A stretch of DNA of 64,000 bases from Bifidobacterium mizhiense (GTDB lineage Bacteria > Actinomycetota > Actinomycetes > Actinomycetales > Bifidobacteriaceae): positions 186,001-250,000 of the forward strand of contig NZ_BPWE01000003.1 of assembly GCF_020884755.1 (NCBI RefSeq), written 5' to 3'. The position numbers were made by a program, and so were the translations under genes. A model generated the notes under the pieces. It ran no database searches. It was not told the DNA's origin and worked only from the letters and a program-made list of their open reading frames with translations. Positions 32,522-41,101 of this stretch are shown one piece after another. Position 1 is the stretch's first letter; every line of letters begins with the position of its first letter.

Positions 32522-32912
32522 ATGACCTATATGGATAATGTCCGCGACCTCGAGCTGCTTACCATGCTGGCCCGGTACGGCAGTTTCACCGATGTCGCGT
32601 TGGAGGCAAGCATCTCCCAGCCTGCGGTCTCGCAGGCCATCAGAAGACTGGAAAAGCGTCTGGGAACCAAGCTGGTCCGGAGGCAACGCTTCGGCGCAGG
32701 TGAGGGCACACAGCTCACCCAGGCTGGAAGAACAGTGGTGGATCATGTCGGCCAAGCCCTGGATCTGATCAACACCCTACCCGAGGCCTTGGCTGCGCGG
32801 ACCGGGATTCGACGGCGTACCATCGGCCTGCCGCCCATCATCTCATCCCTGCTGAGCTCCGGACAAGGGCGGCAAGAGCAGTGCGAACCAGACAAGAACA
32901 CGACCGTGGAAA
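32522..32912 (+). pseudogene. LysR-family regulator (mleR-like), 5' part, split by IS
   Basis: The N-terminal 130 codons of a LysR regulator: HTH from about residue 8 to 66 (MLARYGSFTDVALEASISQPAVSQAIRR... with RLEKRLGTKLV), then the linker helix and the first strand of the effector domain (RRTIGLPPI). The IS element begins right after 32912. Reading on into the IS gives a stop at 32947, so a 141-aa DNA-binding fragment without an effector domain could still be made. It lies next to the malolactic gene, so its original role was most likely malate-responsive control. Confidence 0.88.
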
Positions 32913-32965
32913 GGGGGTGCGGCGGGAAAGTTGGACACCTTATCTGAGGGGTTTGGTGGTGTCCT

Positions 32966-34351
32966 GTGGTGTATGAGGATTCGGTTCGTGATGGTGTGGT
33001 GGCGTTTGTGCGTTCGGGTCGTTCGGTGCGGGAGGCGTTGGAGCGGTATCCGGGTCTGTGCCGGGAGACGGTGTATCGGTGGTTGAGGCAGGAGCCGGCC
33101 AGGCGGGTGTCGGTCTCGGGTCTGGAGCGTAGGGCGTCGAGCTCGCCCGAGGTGCGACTGGCGCTGGTGCTGGAGGTGCTGGGAGGTGCCGATGTGGCCG
33201 ATGTGGCCCGTCGTAGCGGGTATGCTCGAAGGACCATATGCGGGTGGGTGCGGGCCCACCGCGAACGGAACGGGGGGACGGCCATGGATGAGCGGGGATC
33301 GGATTGCGGGCCCGGGGCGGCGCGTGATGATGGAGGTGGTGCCGATGCGTGTCGGGTCGCCGAGCTGGAGGCCCAGGTGGCGGACCTGCGCATGCAGATG
33401 GACGTGCTCCGGGAGGCGCTCGGCCTGATAAAAAAAGGCCACGGCGTCGACCTGACGGCCCTCACGAACCGTGAGAGGAGCCTGCTGGTCGACGCCTTGC
33501 AGGGGCGGTGGCAGGTGAAGGCCCTGTGCTCCCTGGTGGGTCTGGCCCGCAGCTGCTACTACTACCACCGTTCCCGTGGTCCGGCCCGACGGCTTGAGGA
33601 GGAACGGCGCGCGGTCCTGGCCGGGAAGCTGGGGGCGGTGTTCGAGGACAACCGTCGGGTCTATGGCTACCGGCGCCTGCACGACGCCATGGCCATCACG
33701 GGCACGCCCGTCTCCGAGTGCCTGACCCGGCGCCTGATGCGCGAGCACGGCATACGACCCCGCCTGGGCCGGCGACGCCGCCCCTACAGCTCCTACCGGG
33801 GCGAGATCAGCCCCGCGGTGCCCAACCTCCTGGAGCGCGACTTCCACGCCGAAAAGCCGGGTTGCAGGCTGGTGAGCGACATCACCCAGTTCTCCATACC
33901 CGCGGGCGACCTCTACCTATCCCCGGTCATCGACTGCTTCGACGGCAAGGTCCTGGCCCACACCATCGGCAAACACCCCGACGCGGCCCTGGCCAACGAC
34001 ATGCTCGACCGGCTGGCCGAACGCCTGCCCGCCGGCGCCAGGCCCGTCATCCACACCGACCGGGGCTGCCACTACCGGTGGCCCGGATGGATCGCGCGCA
34101 TGCAGGCACACGGCTGGACCAGGTCCATGAGCGCCAAGGGCTGCTCGCCCGACAACGCCGCCGCCGAGGGCTTCTTCGGCCGTCTCAAGAACGAGATGTT
34201 CCACAACCGCGACTGGGACAACGCCACCCTGGACGACCTGGCCGACGCCATCGACGACTGGATCGACTGGCACAACACCAGGCGCATCAAACGCAGCCTC
34301 GGCTCCAAAAGCCCCGACCAACACCGCAGACACCTCGGCCTGCTAGCATAG
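32966..34351 (+). CDS. IS3-family transposase, OrfA-OrfB in a single frame
   Basis: A 461-aa protein starting at GTG 32966. The N-terminal third is OrfA-like with two HTH segments (SVREALERYPGLCRETVYRWL and ADVARRSGYARRTICGW) and a leucine-zipper stretch (ELEAQVADLRMQMDVLREAL). The rest is OrfB with an rve integrase core: Asp305 in SDITQF, Asp365 in HTDRG and Glu401 in AAEGFFGRLKNE, with the classical 35 residues between the last two. Most relatives keep orfA and orfB in different frames; here they are fused. A run of seven A (33430-33436) lies at the junction. Confidence 0.95.
   Translation: MVYEDSVRDGVVAFVRSGRSVREALERYPGLCRETVYRWLRQEPARRVSVSGLERRASSSPEVRLALVLEVLGGADVADVARRSGYARRTICGWVRAHRERNGGTAMDERGSDCGPGAARDDGGGADACRVAELEAQVADLRMQMDVLREALGLIKKGHGVDLTALTNRERSLLVDALQGRWQVKALCSLVGLARSCYYYHRSRGPARRLEEERRAVLAGKLGAVFEDNRRVYGYRRLHDAMAITGTPVSECLTRRLMREHGIRPRLGRRRRPYSSYRGEISPAVPNLLERDFHAEKPGCRLVSDITQFSIPAGDLYLSPVIDCFDGKVLAHTIGKHPDAALANDMLDRLAERLPAGARPVIHTDRGCHYRWPGWIARMQAHGWTRSMSAKGCSPDNAAAEGFFGRLKNEMFHNRDWDNATLDDLADAIDDWIDWHNTRRIKRSLGSKSPDQHRRHLGLLA
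33430..33436 (+). other. A7 slippery heptamer inside the transposase gene
   Basis: Codons ATA AAA AAA place a perfect A-AAA-AAA slippery site in frame. A -1 slip here reads AGG CCA CGG and reaches TGA at 33472, giving a 169-aa OrfA-like protein. Here frameshifting would thus make the short regulator, while the normal frame makes the full transposase. Confidence 0.5.
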
Positions 34352-34396
34352 AACCCAACACAACAACGTGTCCAACTTTCCCGCCGCACCCCCAAA

Positions 34397-34950
34397 CCAT
34401 AGGATCCCAAAAGCTGCTGAGCCAGATAGAGAACCATCGCGTGGACTACGGGGCGGTGGCCAGCGTCGACGAGTCGCTGAGCGTGGATGGCGTGGAGACG
34501 ACCAAGCTGGCCTCCTTCCCCTTTGGTATGGTCTGCACCCAGTCCATGGTCGAACGATTGGGCACGGCAGGAATGACCAGCCTGCACCCCGAGGATCTGT
34601 CCATGCTTCCCGGGGACGTCCCCTTCGCCACCCTCAACCGCGATTTCGTCCATGCCCAGGCAGCGGAACGACTGATTCACCTGTCTGAGCCAGTCAGCCA
34701 CCTGATCGAGGTCTCGGACGTGGAAACACTGAAAATGGTGACCACATCCGGCCTGGTCTGCAGTCTGATCACCTCGGCCGGCGTACACCCTGGCGATGGC
34801 CTGCGCTTCATCCCCTTTGCCGGTGATGACATGCCTCGCTTCAACATCTTCCTCTTCAACGACACCAAGCGGGAGGCCTTCCACGAGGACGTGGAGGAGG
34901 TGCATGCCTTCAGTGACTACGCCACCAGTCAACTAGGCTCTGTGACTTAA
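34397..34950 (+). pseudogene. LysR-family regulator (mleR-like), 3' part
   Basis: The remainder of the effector-binding domain, from IGSQKLLSQIENHRVDYGAVAS to the stop at 34950. Removing the IS and one AAA copy (1484 bp) joins the two parts in one frame, with ...TTVE followed by TIGSQKLL, giving a 314-aa protein of normal LysR length. It has no start or ribosome site of its own. Confidence 0.88.
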
Positions 34951-35008
34951 TCAGAATTCGAGTCAATGCCCAGGGAGAAGCGGGAATATCCGCAGCGTCC
35001 ATCTGTTG

Positions 35009-35014
35009 TATACT
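35009..35014 (+). promoter_or_regulatory. Probable -10 of the tmRNA promoter
   Basis: TATACT, 50 bases upstream of the mature tmRNA 5' end. No good -35 is visible at 17 bases. Confidence 0.4.
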
Positions 35015-35063
35015 GACGAGGCTGGTCCGGAATGGCATCAGCGGAGCTTGATAATTCAAGATT

Positions 35064-35459
35064 GGGGCTGATCGGTTTCGACGGTGACCTGTTCGTCGCA
35101 GGGAAGCGTGCCGAGAACGCGGGGGTCCGCTCGTTAATGTCCTCCCGCAAACAACAAGTGCTAAATCTAACCGCACTGAGTTCGCTCTCGCTGCCTGAGC
35201 TTCGCGCCAGGATTAACCAGTGAGCAGCTGCTCCGTTCACTCCCCTTCGCCTTCGGGGGGATGCTGAGCGTCATTAAGAAGACTTGCCTGAACTGCCGCG
35301 CCACAGGACGGTTCGGGGACTTTTTCTGCGGCTATGCCCGCCACCGGTTGTCTGCGACACAGGTGGGGGCAGACAGATAGCCACAAAGGCCAGCAGACTA
35401 CGCACGTAGAAGACTGAGGGTGCGGTCACCGGACCGGGGTTCAATTCCCCGCAGCTCCA
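35064..35459 (+). ncRNA. ssrA: tmRNA
   Basis: Rescues stalled ribosomes by trans-translation with SmpB. The 5' end GGGGCTG pairs with 3' CAGCTCC (seven pairs, one G-U) to form the tRNA-like acceptor stem; a T-arm GGTTCAATTCC precedes the 3' end. The resume codon is GCT at 35160, and the tag reads AKSNRTEFALAA before TGA at 35196-35198. The 3' CCA is not encoded (the next bases are CTC). Length about 396 nt. The 3' end borders an AT-rich stretch; tmRNA ends are common integration sites. Confidence 0.96.
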
Positions 35460-35465
35460 CTCGAA

Positions 35466-35496
35466 CAAAGCATTGTTCCATATATGATTTGCTTTG
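35466..35496 (+). terminator. Possible tmRNA terminator
   Basis: Stem CAAAGCA/TGCTTTG with a 17-base loop starting six bases after tmRNA. The tail is only mildly T-rich. Confidence 0.4.
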
Positions 35497-36303
35497 GTTG
35501 CATATTGTAGATTTTCTAAAATTATCTGGGTCTTAGGATAAGTTGGTTTTGGTTAATCTTTCTTAGCATAGAAGCATTTCTTTGGTCCATACCAACACTC
35601 ATATTAAAAAACAATCGCTTCGCTAAACTAAAATATAATACCTTAAACGACAAACCGGCATTATATTTCAAATCTCTATTTTGGCATTTGTGTGTATATA
35701 TTACACGCAAATAAATCCAAGAATCTGGAATATCACTTTACAGTTGGCCAATACCTGCACACAGTTATTCGCGTTTTTGACAAGTCAATATGTTCCACTC
35801 ATCTTTTAAAACAATTCAGTTTCCTCGATAAGAGGTATACATGATACACAGGTTTAAGTCGGCCGAGCTATTTATCAGTAATCAGATTAAACAAGCATAG
35901 AGCAATTAACTACAAGTACACGGTACAAGCCACCTCAAGGTAAGATCCTACTGCTACATATGACTATAATTAATACCAAAATCTATATATCTTTGAATCT
36001 CTATTTATGGCTTTTTGCTTAGCGAACGAGGAAAGCCCGATTTGGACGTCAAAAAGCTACAAATGGATTTCAATAAGGGGATAAGTCCACTTCTGCTTGA
36101 AATGATATCGTAGTTTACAAGTCAAAATTATAAAAGGCTGCTTTTGTTCTTCAGCAGTCTACAGTCAAATATTCACAATCCAGACATCACAGCTTTTAAA
36201 TATTTATAACTTTGTTTAAGTTTACCAATACTGTCTAATGGCCTTCCGTCAATATCGCTACTAAATTAGAACAACTCAACTCATTTATAAGTTACGGAAT
36301 CCG
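35497..36303. other. AT-rich gap with no recognisable gene
   Basis: About 800 bases of clearly lower GC than the flanks. The short open frames here look non-coding. I see no integrase remnant, no tRNA and no direct repeat of the tmRNA 3' end. It may be decayed mobile DNA. Confidence 0.6.
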
Positions 36304-36849
36304 CTAATCGAGAATTATTGGCATATACTGTATACATTCATCATATTTTTGTGCAGTAAACTGCAAATGCCAAACATGATATGTAGGAGAACTTTTATCC
36401 TGTCCTTCATCAGTAAAATCAAAAGCAGAAAACAGCTTAATACTGGCTTTATTTCTTGGATCTATCTGTGTAATCACCTCTGTTCCCCGTCCCTTATACG
36501 TATATGCATCATTCTTTATCCATCGAATGGTGTTATCCAATATACGTGTGCCAACACCCTTACCTTTTACTTTGTAGTTCCTAGCTAGCCAGGATATGGA
36601 GTATATTTTTGAATCTGCTAAATATCCAAACTCCGAGAAAGCATAAATGATATCTTTTCCTGTCTCAGTGAGAATCAATCGCTCAACGGAATTTGACGAC
36701 TTTGCAGATTGAACATTAAGCTCTCGAATATATCTTTGAACATCTAGTTCCCATTCAGGCCTGTTAGTGGGTCCGCAACATATAAACTGGCGCAATGCTG
36801 TCTGGTAGGAAGAATTGCACTCACAACTAGTCAGCATTGCTACACCCAT
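36304..36849 (-). CDS. GNAT-family N-acetyltransferase
   Basis: A 181-aa protein with a GNAT fold: the acetyl-CoA loop is KVKGKGVGTRILDNTIRW and the later strand-helix is RGTEVITQIDPRNKASIKLFSAFDF. The N-terminus is Cys-rich (SCECNSSYQTALRQFICC). It starts four bases after a 50-codon ORF. Codon use is AT-rich, unlike the genome core. Could be a toxin-type acetyltransferase or a small-molecule acetyltransferase; neither can be shown. Confidence 0.75.
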   Translation of the reverse strand: MGVAMLTSCECNSSYQTALRQFICCGPTNRPEWELDVQRYIRELNVQSAKSSNSVERLILTETGKDIIYAFSEFGYLADSKIYSISWLARNYKVKGKGVGTRILDNTIRWIKNDAYTYKGRGTEVITQIDPRNKASIKLFSAFDFTDEGQDKSSPTYHVWHLQFTAQKYDECIQYMPIILD

Positions 36850-36853
36850 AGCT

Positions 36854-37006
36854 TTACCGACTCTTCCTGTTCATCGCAACAGATCGATTCAAAGCCGCAC
36901 GACTAAGAGCCATCCACTTCTCATCAACGGCATCACGAGGCTTTCCATCCTTAGGCGGAACATACGTGGGCACAGGTTTGACCACCACTTTAGTTGCTGT
37001 ACTCAT
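36854..37006 (-). CDS. Small basic protein of 50 residues, upstream partner of GNAT
   Basis: The ATG at 37006 has AGGAGAG upstream. The product starts MSTATKVVVKPVPTYVPP and ends NRSVAMNRKSR; it is rich in Lys, Arg and Pro in its first half and probably helical (DEKWMALSRAALNRSVA) in its second. The stop is four bases from the GNAT start, so the two form one transcript. The arrangement recalls small antitoxin–GNAT toxin pairs, but it does not resemble the ribbon-helix-helix antitoxins known for such toxins. Confidence 0.6.
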   Translation of the reverse strand: MSTATKVVVKPVPTYVPPKDGKPRDAVDEKWMALSRAALNRSVAMNRKSR

Positions 37007-37381
37007 ACCAGCTCTCCTAATCATTCGATGCTTTATAGCCTACCATAAGTGTTCTCAAATTGAGTAAATAAATTTATTTTCTTCCATAGAAAGAAAACCT
37101 GTGTTAATTATAGTCTTATCGACTTGTAAAATAAAATAAATAATTCAGAAACGAGTTAAATGATCTTTGATATCATGAATATCTGATTTCACATAGATTA
37201 AAAAACCAGCTTAAATGATGGTTAAAGCTTAGAGTCACAATAGGCCATTACCTAGACTTAAATTGGCTAATAAATAGAGACCAATCTTCGATGAATTATA
37301 GATGCTTAGATATTACCAGTTGCAGTTAAGTCTAATTATGACTTGAAATTATTAGGAGCTTGAATTCTCGTTGATTGTCGA
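37007..37381. other. AT-rich gap
   Basis: No gene seen. It should hold the promoter of the 50-aa/GNAT pair at its left end, and lies beyond the 3' end of the FtsX-type permease gene at its right end. Confidence 0.6.
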
Positions 37382-38821
37382 TCATTCGCCTATGGCGCCT
37401 TGCAGAATAGCTATGGGCGAGCGTCTCAATGCAGGCCGCGCCGTCAGCATGGTCGCCAGCGACCCGACGACGATGATCGGCAACCCGCAGATAAGGAAAA
37501 ACTGCCAAGGAAAAACTACGGACAGACTGTGTATAAGGGGCCAGTAGACCATAGCTGTGCTCAGTCCGACCAGTCCGGTGCCGCCTGCTGCGATGATAAT
37601 GCCTGTAGTCATCACAATAGTGCCGTCCAATATGGATATAGCAGTCAGCTGCTGCGGGTTTGCGCCTGCAATTGACAGGAGCGCCAGATCGAGGTCACGA
37701 TCCCGAGCGGCGATAGCGAACCCCGCAATCACGCCGACCAAGGCGACCAGCAACGCTGCCCAGAAACCATAGAGCAACTCCAAAGTTCCACCCGCTGTGG
37801 CACTCGGTATTCCCGGCACCTTGTTCATGGCGACGGTACTGGTGCCTCCGGCAGTCAGCAGACCGCCGACCAGAAACATGCAGGCGGTCAACGCTATGAC
37901 CGTTGAGCCGAATGTCGTGTCTTTGCTTCTGACCACAGCCTGTGAACGCGCTATCCGCCAGACGGCAGACGATGACGGCACCAGAGCAGTCCAGAGTTGA
38001 GTGACCCTGCCTATAACCGGCCCACCAGCGCGAGCCAAGGCTATCAGCAGCAAGAGAATGGCGAAAAGCGGTCCACTTCCAACGGCACTTATGACCGCCT
38101 GGACTTGCTTAGAATCCAAGGACCCAGAGCCGCTGTGCGAAAGATAGACAAAGACGGGCAACGGCAACAACAACAAGGCCAGCCCAAGAAAAAGGGATAC
38201 AAGACCACGTCCATGTCGGGGCCGGTCAATCGATTCGCTCTTCTCAGCACGGCGCACCACCCGGACAGGTGTCATCTTTCCCAAATCCCGCAATGTCCGG
38301 ATGGTCGCCAAGACGGCCGTGGCCAATCCCACTGCAAGACCGGTCAGGGCAGACCTGGGAAAACCGCGCCAGGTAAAAGCGAAATGCACCGGTATTCGCA
38401 TTCCAGCGGAATACCAATCCAGGATCCTTCCAGCCAGCGCAGGCGAAAGAGCCACGGCAACAAGGGAGGCCGGCAGAACCAAAATCATCACCTGCAAAAG
38501 CGTAAGCAGCAGGATCTGCTTAGGTGTAGCTCCCAGCAGCGAGAGAAGGGCCAGGCCCTGCCGACGTTGGCGAATTGATGCCTGCAGGGTCTGCTTGGTC
38601 ACCAGGTAGCCGAGCACAATGACCGTGAGGAAGACCAGACTCAGGGCCGAAGCCAAGCTCTTGGCAGGATCCCTGGTCTTGACCGACAGACCCTGGTAGT
38701 AGCTGTTGACGCCCATGCTCACACTCATGGCACAGAGCAGGGTTTGGGTAACCACAAGAACGATAAAGACGCCAGCCCAGATGCCACTATTGGCTTTCAG
38801 GTCACGCAAGGCCCAAGTCAT
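37382..38821 (-). CDS. FtsX-type ABC transporter permease, orphan
   Basis: A 479-aa membrane protein with a hydrophobic helix near residues 13-37, then two FtsX/MacB-like bundles (SALSLVFLTVIVLGYLV... and the C-terminal part around GVIAGFAIAARDRDLDLALLSIAGANPQQL). The motif LLSLLGATPKQ is typical of these permeases. GC content is close to that of the core genome, unlike the DNA on either side. The usual ATPase gene is missing on both sides; the bases before the ATG could encode only a short tail. Confidence 0.8.
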   Translation of the reverse strand: MTWALRDLKANSGIWAGVFIVLVVTQTLLCAMSVSMGVNSYYQGLSVKTRDPAKSLASALSLVFLTVIVLGYLVTKQTLQASIRQRRQGLALLSLLGATPKQILLLTLLQVMILVLPASLVAVALSPALAGRILDWYSAGMRIPVHFAFTWRGFPRSALTGLAVGLATAVLATIRTLRDLGKMTPVRVVRRAEKSESIDRPRHGRGLVSLFLGLALLLLPLPVFVYLSHSGSGSLDSKQVQAVISAVGSGPLFAILLLLIALARAGGPVIGRVTQLWTALVPSSSAVWRIARSQAVVRSKDTTFGSTVIALTACMFLVGGLLTAGGTSTVAMNKVPGIPSATAGGTLELLYGFWAALLVALVGVIAGFAIAARDRDLDLALLSIAGANPQQLTAISILDGTIVMTTGIIIAAGGTGLVGLSTAMVYWPLIHSLSVVFPWQFFLICGLPIIVVGSLATMLTARPALRRSPIAILQGAIGE

Positions 38822-39181
38822 GATTCATTCACCTGCCACATCCTCGTGCGTACACTCGGTTATATCCCTCTATCTATATGAATAGCCGATCGGCGCGGGA
38901 GGAAACATCCGGCAAACCCCTGAAACGACCCTGAATCAACCCTGATTCACCTCTATCATGCCAAACTTGTCGCGATCATATGCCATGTATCGTTTGGGTA
39001 TCGCCTCAATCAAACCATGACCTTTGAAGTGTGGAAATCTAACTGATGCATAATTCAAACATATTGTTTAGTTTGATTAGCATCTTTCGGCTATATCAAC
39101 AAGTACGACAGCACTTAGACAATATGTCCTTTATTTTATCTACATTTAATAAATGGTGAAATTCTATATTAGAATTCAAGT
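38822..39181. other. Gap between divergent permease and membrane-protein genes
   Basis: A 360-base divergent region, increasingly AT-rich to the right. On the minus strand a 14-codon open stretch ending EDVAGE and a stop precedes the permease ATG by three bases; it might be the relic of a lost upstream ATPase gene. No clear promoter elements identified. Confidence 0.45.
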
Positions 39182-40807
39182 ATGTCCTCTATAGTAGATA
39201 AGGTAGACGTCTCTTTAGAAGATGAGCCAGTTCTCTCTCCCATATTCCATCCAGCAGATAGCTGGCATGCTGAAAACTTGACTCATTTTTTAGCAGCCGT
39301 AGCTTACACTGTTCTGTTTTTTGGTGCAGGAATTAGCCTCAGAGTTACTGAATATTCTTCTATCAAAACTCAAGCAAGACAAAATTGGTATAAGCAATCC
39401 ACTTTCTTTCACAGTTTTGTTCTTAATAATACTTATAAAGATCCAGCCAATATGTTGTTGGCATTGTGGTCATTGATCATAGGTGTCATTCTTGTCACGG
39501 CCTTTTTGGACGTAAACACCGCTGAATCTTCAAAAACGGCGAGAACATTCACCGTATTTATCGGTTTCTTATCGTTGGCTATCGACATTGTCACAGGCTA
39601 CGTATCACCTGACATGTTGCACCAGTATGATTTTGGTCTTAGTCTGCTAATGATAATAATCAGCGTTGGCATATCAGCTTTTGCCCTAGCCTATGGCGTA
39701 AAACAAACGATTTCCGCTCGCGAGATACAAGAAAACGAAAGGCTAAGATCAGATCATTCGCATGAATATATTTTATTAGCTGAAGCATCACCAGATAAAG
39801 GACATTCGATAGTAGGCGCAATTCTTCGTTTTCTTGGTGGATTGTTATTCAAGACTGTTCTTGCATTCATAATAACAAGCTTCATAGCATTACTATTTGC
39901 TAAAATACAAAATCATTCAGTTACATATACGCTAACCCGCCTATGGTTGGCGTTTATTGCTGTTGCCTTAGAACTGATCCCCTGTATGCTCGATACCTTC
40001 TTTATGCTTGCAATAGGTGTGGGCGTTCACGTAAACAAAAAGAAGCGAATATGCTATGCACCTCGAAGTATTGGGGAATTGGCTTATCACATATTTACAG
40101 CAGCATATTCCTGGCTCTTATCAATATGGTTTTTTGCCATTGTACTAAATCCAACTACACTGCCTTTTATAGCGATTACATTTTTCATCCCGATATTAAT
40201 CGTCATTTGGTATTTGTTACCTATCTGGAATTCCCTCTTAATTCCTATTCACAAATGGTTTCTTGAAAGATTGATAAAAGACGACCAGCGTAGAATCGAA
40301 CTCATTCACTACCATATATATACAAGTGTTGCTTCAACGTACCTCAGTTCGGAATTATCAGTAGATACACATCGCGAGTATTTGCTGCATACTCTCATAA
40401 CAACAAAGAAAGAAGACGAAAACACGTTATGGCAAGAAATATGTTATCCCGATTCTCGCGACACAAACGAAGTCCCCTTACTTTCTTTATCGACTAAAGA
40501 TCTTCAGGATATTTTAGAAATTAATAAAACCCAACAGACCAACGATATCAATCCAGATAAAACAAAACGTCAACAAAACATCACATGCTTGGTAGATAAA
40601 ATCAACACAAATAATCCCGAGTTCAATTGTTGCGACCAGAATGATTGCAAAATCTATCTATCTGCAATCTTCGATGATCGCCAGTATTTATTAACACCCT
40701 TAAACTCAGAGTCTAAGAAAGATGAAAAACAACAAAAAGTCATTACTCATAATTTTTCCAACTGCAAAGGAAAATGGCAACTGATACTGACGCTGGTAAA
40801 GCGATGA
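39182..40807 (+). CDS. Multi-pass membrane protein of unknown function
   Basis: A 541-aa protein I do not recognise. About eight hydrophobic segments occupy residues 34-350, with a charged loop near 175-208, followed by a roughly 190-residue soluble C-terminal part containing Cys pairs (NCCDQNDC) and many Asn and Lys. No signal peptide, no nucleotide-binding or protease motif seen. Base composition is much more AT-rich than the core genes, which suggests acquisition from elsewhere. It stands alone, with gaps on both sides. Confidence 0.75.
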   Translation: MSSIVDKVDVSLEDEPVLSPIFHPADSWHAENLTHFLAAVAYTVLFFGAGISLRVTEYSSIKTQARQNWYKQSTFFHSFVLNNTYKDPANMLLALWSLIIGVILVTAFLDVNTAESSKTARTFTVFIGFLSLAIDIVTGYVSPDMLHQYDFGLSLLMIIISVGISAFALAYGVKQTISAREIQENERLRSDHSHEYILLAEASPDKGHSIVGAILRFLGGLLFKTVLAFIITSFIALLFAKIQNHSVTYTLTRLWLAFIAVALELIPCMLDTFFMLAIGVGVHVNKKKRICYAPRSIGELAYHIFTAAYSWLLSIWFFAIVLNPTTLPFIAITFFIPILIVIWYLLPIWNSLLIPIHKWFLERLIKDDQRRIELIHYHIYTSVASTYLSSELSVDTHREYLLHTLITTKKEDENTLWQEICYPDSRDTNEVPLLSLSTKDLQDILEINKTQQTNDINPDKTKRQQNITCLVDKINTNNPEFNCCDQNDCKIYLSAIFDDRQYLLTPLNSESKKDEKQQKVITHNFSNCKGKWQLILTLVKR

Positions 40808-41044
40808 AACCAGAACATGCGATGTACCTATGCGTGTACTGTTTACGACTTTGACCGCCAAATCACCTAGGTTGCAGCATTTTCCATTCCTCGTGGACAA
40901 GCAGCAAAGTAATCCCAAATGTGCAGGATCTTTGACGAATTGAATCAGCATTGATCATTTACGGCCTTTGTACCGCCATGAAAATATCTGACTCAACATC
41001 TTACGATCCAACCCGAACTATTCTGATACCCAGAATCTAATGCA

Positions 41045-41101
41045 GGTTCCCGGACGATGGTCAAGTACCCGGACAGCGACAAGACTTGCCGAAAGGGAAC
41101 C
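41045..41101 (+). promoter_or_regulatory. Guanidine-III riboswitch with Shine-Dalgarno-sequestering arm
   Basis: The aptamer spans about 41050-41090. It matches the guanidine-III (ykkC-III) pattern: CCGGACGA at the 5' edge, TACCCGG, then GACAAGAC. The two CCGG elements (41050-41053 and 41069-41072) can form the pseudoknot. A stem CAAGT/ACTTG extended by GG/CC closes the hairpin, with one bulged T. GGTTCCC (41045-41051) is an exact complement of GGGAACC (41095-41101), which directly abuts the exporter ATG and overlaps its ribosome site. Pseudoknot formation would compete with that pairing, a simple translational ON switch for guanidine. Confidence 0.82.

Larger units (their letters stand above)
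32913..34393 (+). mobile_element. Complete IS3-family insertion sequence
   Basis: A 1481-bp element bounded by perfect 26-bp terminal inverted repeats (32913-32938 and 34368-34393; core CGGGAAAGTTGGACAC). It is flanked by a 3-bp direct repeat AAA (32910-32912 and 34394-34396), the target duplication size usual for IS3-family elements. It carries one intact transposase gene. Intact ends, intact gene and intact duplication point to a recent insertion. Confidence 0.95.

Noticed and set aside
33718-34950. 410-codon open frame running through the IS element into the LysR remnant
   Set aside because: Its first half is an out-of-frame reading of the transposase (Pro/Arg-rich); only the part after 34397 is real LysR sequence.
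35522-35710. 62-codon minus-strand frame after tmRNA
   Set aside because: No ribosome site and no protein-like features; AT-rich DNA gives such frames by chance.
35064-41000. A duplicated tmRNA 3' end marking the far edge of an island
   Set aside because: I looked for the GCAGCTCCA end and the T-arm sequence further right and found no copy.
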